Part shown: one piece after another, positions 58,682 to 64,000 of the stretch
How positions within the stretch are numbered: the stretch's first letter is position 1
How the letters are laid out: the number at the start of each line of letters is the position of its first letter
Program-made: the position numbers and the translations under genes
The notes under the pieces: model-generated
What the model saw: the letters and a program-made list of their open reading frames with translations, nothing else
Told to the model about the DNA's origin: nothing
Database searches by the model: none
Source: an uncultured Opitutaceae bacterium
Lineage (GTDB): Bacteria; Verrucomicrobiota; Verrucomicrobiia; Opitutales; Opitutaceae
Length of the DNA stretch: 64,000 nt
Assembly: GCA_951813085.1 (NCBI GenBank)
Contig: OX638348.1
Location: forward strand, 2,861,627 to 2,925,626
Reading direction: 5' to 3'

Positions 58682-58821
58682 ATGAAGCAGTCAAAATGCT
58701 ACTAAGCGCTGGAGCTCTCCCCAATCATAGGCGGCCAATACCCAGCGCAAAAGATTTGAAACGGCGATTTGTCCTGCGGATAGATAGGTGTGGGAAACCC
58801 GCGCTAGAAGAAGTCAAATAA
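58654..58821 (+). CDS. Small frame inside the element, unassigned
   Basis: 55 residues (MARHTQRHLDEAVKMLLSAG then ALPNHRRPIPSAKDLKRR and beyond), overlapping the end of the endonuclease-like gene by 28 bases. Highly basic. It could be a small DNA-binding or toxin-antitoxin-like peptide, or chance. The overlap is the only sign of coupling. Confidence 0.3.
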   Translation: MARHTQRHLDEAVKMLLSAGALPNHRRPIPSAKDLKRRFVLRIDRCGKPALEEVK

Positions 58822-58859
58822 TGAGTGGTTTTGTCAAGTTAAATACATAATTCCCAATG

Positions 58860-58946
58860 TAAAAGCGGTCTTACACCGCGAACCTGGGAACGCCAAGCCC
58901 CAGCTTGGCAGTCGTGAATTTCAATCGCGGTGTAAAACCGCTCCTA
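58860..58946. repeat. REP-like composite palindrome
   Basis: Outer arms TAAAAGCGGTCTTACACCGC and its near complement GCGGTGTAAAACCGCTCCTA (22-bp arms, 3 mismatches) enclose an inner palindrome GCCAAGccccaGCTTGGC (58892-58909). The outer part is the widespread GTAGGAGCGG...CCGCTCCTAC-type REP. The IS1595-like element ends 5 bases before it. Confidence 0.85.
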
Positions 58947-59014
58947 CAAATATTCCTCCGAGCCCAGTCTTAGCTAAGGCTTCTACCGGTACGCGGTTTT
59001 CCCTACCCTTCAAG

Positions 59015-61753
59015 CTACACTTCTTTCGAGGTTAATAAAGTCGACCGAACGCGTTGCCCGTCCCAGGCGGTTGCGATTACCACGGAATCCGGATCCAGAT
59101 CCGGTAAACCAATAGCGGGCACTTCTCCTTTGGCAGAACTGCGCGTTGCCCGGATCGCTTGACCCTCCTCGGTCGAAAAGCGGACATCGGCATTGGAGAG
59201 CGTTTTAAAACCATTGATTCGTGATCGCGCTGTTCGCCCGGTAGCCGATGCCGCGGTCTCTAGGCTAGAACCCCCTCGCGGGGTTTCGCTTGGCGCATCG
59301 ATGAGATTCCTCACCCGCAGCCCAATACCGGGATCATCCGTCCGAGGATCGAATTCCATCTCCAAAAAATTCCAGTAGAAGGGATCGCCGGAAGGATGTG
59401 GGACTAGCTCAGGATTGCTATGCGTTTTATGGTACAGAGCATGAATTTCTAGATCGCGATCATCCACGTCTTTCATTCGAGGACGGAAACCAGGAATCAC
59501 GGCTCGACCCCCACTCCGTCCGATGGGACCGAAACTGCACTCGATTACGTTGTGTTCGAGATTCTTCATAATGCATCCATTATGCACGTCACCGTAAACC
59601 GTAACGATTCCATCGCGCGAACCCAGTAGCTCCAGAACACGGTCCGCGCCCGCCTTGACCCAACCCGCGTAGTCTGCTGTAACGCGATCACGCTGATCGA
59701 ACTTCTTAGGATGCTTGGCGCTCGCGCTTGCTCCCGTCCATACGGTATGCATTCCATTGATACCGGTAAGGCAGATCAATTTAGAAGAATCGGTGGTCAC
59801 TAAATCCTGCAGCCACGAAAATTGCTCCTCGCCCAGCAGGCTGCGCGTCGGGTCCGTTCGGTCGTACAAGCTCTTGAATTCATCCCAGCCATTGTCGTCC
59901 CAAACATCTACATCCTGAGAACTACGCCAGAGTCGCGAATCGAGAATCGCTAACGTGAAATCGCGGTTGGGCATCTTCCACGCCCGCCATTTCTTTGGAT
60001 TCTCCAAGGGATCCACTTCTTCCGCTCCGGTGATGAGGTGATGCACAATCTTGAAATTGCGCTTCATGTACTCCGTGTCCTGACCCAGACCTTTCACCTT
60101 TCGAATGATGATCTGCTCGGGTCCTTTTACGTCGTCCATCCCGTAGTCGTGGTCGCCTGGATTGATGATATTCCAATGGCGCATGCACTGCCATCGGCTC
60201 GTAGGACCGCATATCGAGGTTTTCACAACCTTGTACGCATCGTCCGTACTTGGCGGATACAGTACAAGCTCCATATACCAAACGTCATCCTCCCACACCA
60301 TAACTTGGAAATCGTAGTCCTCGAAATGCTTATAGCATCCTTCGGAAGGCTGATCCCTGAATTGCCATTCATCCCCACCCCCTAGGATTTGATATCCCTG
60401 GTCCGTCTTCTTCTGAAGACCGCTTGTGATGGCATGGCAACTGAGCCCGCAAAGCTTGTACGGAGCGGTCAATTGCGGAAGCCGGCCAACGTAGCTACCC
60501 GAAGCGGGAACATCGCCCACAAGTCCCGTTCCGGGACCGACCGCGGCGCTGCCGATTCTGGGGTCGGCGGTTACGTTTACTCCGTCTTTCCACACCGTGT
60601 AGTATTGCGTCTTTTCTGCCGGTGACACGGGCAAGCGCGCTTCGATCACAGCCGTGTTCCTCCGAAAATCGTTGCTGACAATCTTAGCGGAGCCCGCAAC
60701 GGGCACCGCATCCCAGCCTCCCTTAGGCGATTCCGAATCGCTCACGCGAATCTCAGCGCGTTCTCCGTCCGTATCGAAAATCCCGATAAAACGTACCTTC
60801 CAAGCATCTCCATCTTGAGCCAAGGTATCGCCCAGCGGGTAGCAGCTAAGACAGTCCGCATGACCCACTTCCCTGGGTTCTACTTCGCTTGCGTTTACCT
60901 CGAAGGACTCGACCGAGAAATCGATCAGTCCTCGCCCAGATATCCCTACCATTCCTTGGGTAGCGAGTTCAGGCATTTCGCCCGAAACGGATGTGGATCG
61001 ACCGTTCACAGTCAGGGTAGATTCGACTGCGCACAAGCCCTTACCGTCGGGCTTCACGACAAGAGAAATAGCTACGGCATCGCCCGGCTTAAGTTCTACG
61101 CCGCTCTCCTTGAAGGTCTCTCCTCGCGTCGCGTTGCGGCCATTTCCTTTGCGGCCAATCGTCAACGCGAATTCCCCGTTGTCTTTCCATACAGCTTGAT
61201 GTACTTTGGCTGCTTTGTCGTAGCTCTCGAAAATTGTTTTGGCGCCAAATGCGATACCGAAGTGGGCGTATCCATCCTGGTACATCTTCCAGTCGCTCTT
61301 GTCGCCTTCCTTGGGTTCGGTTCGCGGCGACTTGTAGATAAATCGCGCCTGAATCTCATAGGCGCCCGAAAGCCGCCAATCATTGCGATAAAGTATCCCC
61401 ACCGGCAAGGATGGGTCGTAATCGGTTTCCATCGATCTGCCCGCGCTCATGGCATGATAAGGAAATCCAGTACGTCGAGCCTGATCGCCCACATTGGACA
61501 AGCGGCGACGCAATACCCCATCCTTGATTTGCCAGAATCCGGGATTGAGCGACTCCCAGCCTTTTCCTACCACCAGGCTATCGGGTTGCGTGAAGCCATA
61601 CCGCGTAGCCCCGGAGGGAGTAAGCGTCTTCGCTTGCAGCGGTATGGCGCTTGAGAGCGCCAATGCTCCGACCGCGCTCGCGCCGGTCATGACGAAATCA
61701 CGTCGATTGAGAGATTTAGGGCGGATTGATTCGTTCTCCGGGGATTCAGCCAT
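59015..61753 (-). CDS. Tat-exported PhoD-like phosphatase
   Basis: 912 residues with a Tat signal (NRRDFVMTGASAVGALALS). The N-terminal beta region (residues 50-320) is a galactose-binding-like module; the PhoD-type metallophosphatase follows, with NPGDHDYGMDD, FTLAILDSRLWRS, GEEQFSWLQDLVTT and the metal motif VYGDVHNGCIM. It probably hydrolyses phosphate or related esters outside the cytoplasm; a glycan-linked role is possible given the size. It lies just beyond the accessory block. Confidence 0.85.
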   Translation of the reverse strand: MAESPENESIRPKSLNRRDFVMTGASAVGALALSSAIPLQAKTLTPSGATRYGFTQPDSLVVGKGWESLNPGFWQIKDGVLRRRLSNVGDQARRTGFPYHAMSAGRSMETDYDPSLPVGILYRNDWRLSGAYEIQARFIYKSPRTEPKEGDKSDWKMYQDGYAHFGIAFGAKTIFESYDKAAKVHQAVWKDNGEFALTIGRKGNGRNATRGETFKESGVELKPGDAVAISLVVKPDGKGLCAVESTLTVNGRSTSVSGEMPELATQGMVGISGRGLIDFSVESFEVNASEVEPREVGHADCLSCYPLGDTLAQDGDAWKVRFIGIFDTDGERAEIRVSDSESPKGGWDAVPVAGSAKIVSNDFRRNTAVIEARLPVSPAEKTQYYTVWKDGVNVTADPRIGSAAVGPGTGLVGDVPASGSYVGRLPQLTAPYKLCGLSCHAITSGLQKKTDQGYQILGGGDEWQFRDQPSEGCYKHFEDYDFQVMVWEDDVWYMELVLYPPSTDDAYKVVKTSICGPTSRWQCMRHWNIINPGDHDYGMDDVKGPEQIIIRKVKGLGQDTEYMKRNFKIVHHLITGAEEVDPLENPKKWRAWKMPNRDFTLAILDSRLWRSSQDVDVWDDNGWDEFKSLYDRTDPTRSLLGEEQFSWLQDLVTTDSSKLICLTGINGMHTVWTGASASAKHPKKFDQRDRVTADYAGWVKAGADRVLELLGSRDGIVTVYGDVHNGCIMKNLEHNVIECSFGPIGRSGGRAVIPGFRPRMKDVDDRDLEIHALYHKTHSNPELVPHPSGDPFYWNFLEMEFDPRTDDPGIGLRVRNLIDAPSETPRGGSSLETAASATGRTARSRINGFKTLSNADVRFSTEEGQAIRATRSSAKGEVPAIGLPDLDPDSVVIATAWDGQRVRSTLLTSKEV

Positions 61754-61843
61754 AAGTACAGGAAGTAAAGTTGTGATATCCTATCGTGAAAAACATACGC
61801 CTCAAGGTTTTAAACCAAGGCGGCCCAGAGGAATCGATATCGC

Positions 61844-62695
61844 TCAATTCATATTTTCCCCATCTAGCATCTTCTCTATCCGTTGCACTTCCCTAACGAT
61901 CAAGGGATAAGCAGCTGCTCGGGGCGAATGCCCATATCCGTCAAGCTCCATGATACGAGCATCGGGATGGCCTGCGACGCGCATCATTCGCATCATGTAT
62001 GCATTTTCTTCATACCGTCCTAGCATCTCTAGCTCCCGATCTCCCGTAATCATCAGAAACGGAGGCGCGTCCGCGCGAACATGATACAATGGGGCGAGAT
62101 CGTCGATGATGGGCTGCGTCCCCTCGATGCCGCGCTCCGCTCGAACCGTAAAATGAGTAATCGTATGGCCCGCCAGCGGAATCAGCCCCGCAATCCGATT
62201 GGCATCGATTCCGTGTTCGCCCAGCCATCGCTTGTCCAAGCCGACCATACTGGTCAAATATCCACCGGCAGAACTCCCGCTAACGAATATACGCGCGGGA
62301 TCGCCGCCGAACCGTTTGATATTCTTGAATACCTAGGCCACGGAAGCCGCGGCATCTTTGATGTAGGCTGGCGCGTTGACTTTTGGATGCAGTCGATAGT
62401 TGACCGCTACCACCGCCCGGCCCTGTTCCTTAAAGCCCTCGGGGATCGACTTGTTGCCATTCTTCAGGCCCCCTCCATGAAACCAGACGATTGTCGAGAA
62501 GCCGGATTTACCTTCAGGGTAGTAGATATCCAAAACGCACCGCTCCGCGATATACGCATCCGTTGACCGAATCGACTCATCGTAGTAAGGGATATCGAGC
62601 TTCGTGAGGTAATCGGAATCCTCAGCCAAAGCCAGGGCGCAATATCCGCTCACCAGGAGTGGTAAGAAAAACTTGGGGTAAAGAACTCTGAACAT
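61844..62695 (-). pseudogene. Alpha/beta-hydrolase esterase split by in-frame TAG
   Basis: Signal peptide (PKFFLPLLVSGYCALALA) from ATG 62695, then the oxyanion motif WFHGGG and NYRLHPKVNAPAYIKDAAASVA. At 62333-62335 a TAG is in frame; the same frame continues VFKNIKRFGGDPARIFVSGS with the nucleophile elbow GSSAGG, the Asp in MITGDRE and the His in DGYGHSP. In this family the interrupted position is usually a tryptophan (TGG), one base from TAG. All catalytic residues after the stop would be lost in the truncated product. Confidence 0.82.
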
Positions 62696-62840
62696 TACCA
62701 AGATCTAACCCTGAGATACGCATTAGCAACTTCTATTGCCGCGTGAGCTCGTTCCCGATCTCGGTAATGCTTGATCCCATCCAAGCTCAATTTTCTATTG
62801 AAAACGAGGGCCCATGGCATCATGACGCTTAATCGAACCT

Positions 62841-64000
62841 ATGACTCGCAGAAACTCCTATAGAAACCAGCCTCGGCGCGAAAGACCCCCCGTAAATCTC
62901 AAACCAGCGATTATCACTGCCTCGATCGCCACAGTCGTCATGCTTTGCTTGGCGATGTTCACCGACGGAGCCGAAAACGCTCCCGCCTGGACCCAGTTCC
63001 TGGGACGCTTCCACCCGGCTCTTCTTCATCTTCCCATCGGGTTTTACGCCGTCCTCGCTCTCCTGGAATATCTCGACAGTCTCAAGAGCGGTCCACGTAT
63101 CGGTAAAGCCTGCGAGATCGTCCTCAAATACACCGCCTACGTTTCCGCGGTCGCCGCAATCTTAGGTATTCTTCTAGCGATGCCCGGAGGCTACAACGAG
63201 GACTTGCTGGACCGCCACCGCTGGCTCGGATCCTTGGCCGCCATCTTCGCATTCTGGCTCATCGTACTGCGCTCATGGGCCCGCTCCAAAAGTCGCGGAG
63301 GATTCTCGAAGCCCTACCATGGCGCACTCGCCGCAACACTCGTTTTGCTCGTAGTCGTAGGCCACGACGGGGGAACGCTCACTCATGGTTCGGGATACCT
63401 CACGAAGCACCTCCCCACTCCGATTAAAGCGATCTTCGGCATGGAAACATCCGACGGCGCCGAACCGATGGCAACGATCGAAGAGGCCGATATCTATCAA
63501 GACTTCATCCACCCCATTTTCGAGGAGACCTGCTTCCAGTGCCACGGACCCGACAAGTCCAAGGGTGATCTCCGTCTCGACTCCTTCGAGCTCGCTATGC
63601 AAGGCGGTGAGTTGGGGGACACCATCGTCCCCGGAGACATAGACGCCAGCGAATTGATTTACCGCCTCCACCTCGACATCGACGACGATGAGCGCATGCC
63701 TCCCGAAGGAAAGCCGCAACCCACCGAAGGACAGATCGCCATACTCGAATGGTGGATACAAGAAGGCGCTGCGGATAGCGGCCTCGTTGGAGAGTTTGAC
63801 GTCCCGAACGATATCAAGCTAGCGATGACTGCTCAGCTCGGCAAGCCAGGTGAGACCATGATCGCTGGTGACGAGCCAGAAGCGCCGGCAATCCCTCTCG
63901 CTCCATGGGAAGAGATCGCGTCTACCGTCGCCTCGCTCGAGAGCGAGCCCAATATCACCGTTCTCAAGCTCGCCATCGATTCACCTGCGATCCGCATCAA
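62841..64000 (+). CDS. Membrane-anchored PSCyt1-type cytochrome protein, partial
   Basis: Open from ATG 62841 to the window end (386 residues seen). The N-terminal half has four to five membrane segments with FLGRFHPALLHLPIGFYAVL, like DUF2231. A heme-binding motif CFQCHG (residues 231-236) follows, with PDKSKGDLRLDSFELAMQGG and PGDIDASELIYRLHLDIDDD then ERMPPEGKPQ. Such proteins occur with DUF1549-type partners in this phylum and may feed electrons to the respiratory chain. The C-terminus is beyond the window. Confidence 0.87.
   Translation, partial: MTRRNSYRNQPRRERPPVNLKPAIITASIATVVMLCLAMFTDGAENAPAWTQFLGRFHPALLHLPIGFYAVLALLEYLDSLKSGPRIGKACEIVLKYTAYVSAVAAILGILLAMPGGYNEDLLDRHRWLGSLAAIFAFWLIVLRSWARSKSRGGFSKPYHGALAATLVLLVVVGHDGGTLTHGSGYLTKHLPTPIKAIFGMETSDGAEPMATIEEADIYQDFIHPIFEETCFQCHGPDKSKGDLRLDSFELAMQGGELGDTIVPGDIDASELIYRLHLDIDDDERMPPEGKPQPTEGQIAILEWWIQEGAADSGLVGEFDVPNDIKLAMTAQLGKPGETMIAGDEPEAPAIPLAPWEEIASTVASLESEPNITVLKLAIDSPAIRI

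Larger units (their letters stand above)
56918..58855 (+). mobile_element. IS1595-like element with passenger gene
   Basis: Bounded by inverted termini of 25 bp: the left end starts GGGAATTATGTATTTAACTT (56918) and the right end is its reverse complement with one mismatch, ending at 58855. It contains an IS1595-type transposase remnant, then a restriction-endonuclease-like gene and a small frame. Total 1938 bp. No clear 8-bp target duplication was found (left AAAGTTT, right AATGTAAA). Confidence 0.88.

Noticed and set aside
56910-58863. 8-bp target duplication of the IS1595-like element
   Set aside because: The bases next to the two ends (TAAAGTTT and AATGTAAA) do not match as a direct repeat.
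60815-61654. 279-codon plus-strand frame
   Set aside because: Antisense to the PhoD-like gene, with no recognisable motif.

Overview
The window looks like a chromosome segment of a Verrucomicrobiota bacterium, probably a marine glycan degrader of the Opitutales/Puniceicoccaceae type. This is inferred from five sulfatase loci, a DUF1549/DUF1553 cytochrome protein followed by a DUF1501 protein, a second PSCyt1-type cytochrome protein, secreted PQQ-like propellers, Tat-exported Gfo/Idh/MocA and PhoD-like enzymes, and BNR and DUF5060-type glycan proteins. No rRNA, tRNA or CRISPR array was seen.

Layout. 1-7136: a sugar-acid module with a TRAP transporter (dctP end, dctQ, dctM) converging on an acid-sugar dehydratase, an SDR and a zinc alcohol dehydrogenase, followed by an AraC regulator. 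7326-14031: a Gfo/Idh/MocA enzyme and a small membrane protein among four damaged genes: an MBL hydrolase and a membrane protein with in-frame stops, and two frameshifted sulfatases. 14312-22578: a myo-inositol operon (iolB, iolD, iolE, transaldolase-like, mmsA/iolA, SDR, iolG) headed by a 40-residue stump of a LacI repressor. 22613-33000: secreted hypotheticals, a ThuA-like lipoprotein, a YkgJ-type protein, a BNR protein, an intact sulfatase, a PQQ propeller, a sterol-desaturase-like enzyme and an MFS transporter. 32967-35814: perR, katG and a terminator. 35924-50259: a PQQ propeller, a DUF5060-type glycosidase, a sugar dehydrogenase (GSDH), a sulfatase, the DUF1549/DUF1553 plus DUF1501 pair, an M29 aminopeptidase and a GH4 glycosidase.

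51427-58855 is a foreign accessory block. It cuts off a sulfatase after about 332 residues. It carries rearranged IS3-family pieces, an operon for a zinc-hook AAA ATPase, SbcD and a broken SbcC, and a 1.94 kb IS1595-like element with 25-bp terminal inverted repeats. That element carries a decayed transposase and a probable HNH restriction-endonuclease passenger. The element ends within a few bases of a REP-like palindrome. Beyond it lie a PhoD-like phosphatase, an esterase with an in-frame stop, and a cytochrome protein that runs off the window.

Two themes stand out. First, an intergenic palindromic repeat family (six copies, termini AACAGGAT/ATCCTGTT) lies near gene ends and looks like a MITE or REP-type element. 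Second, many genes carry single, apparently recent lesions: TGA, TAA and TAG nonsense codons in three genes, a poly-A frameshift, and three of five sulfatases broken. This points to relaxed selection on part of the glycan toolkit, or to assembly error, and should be checked against reads.
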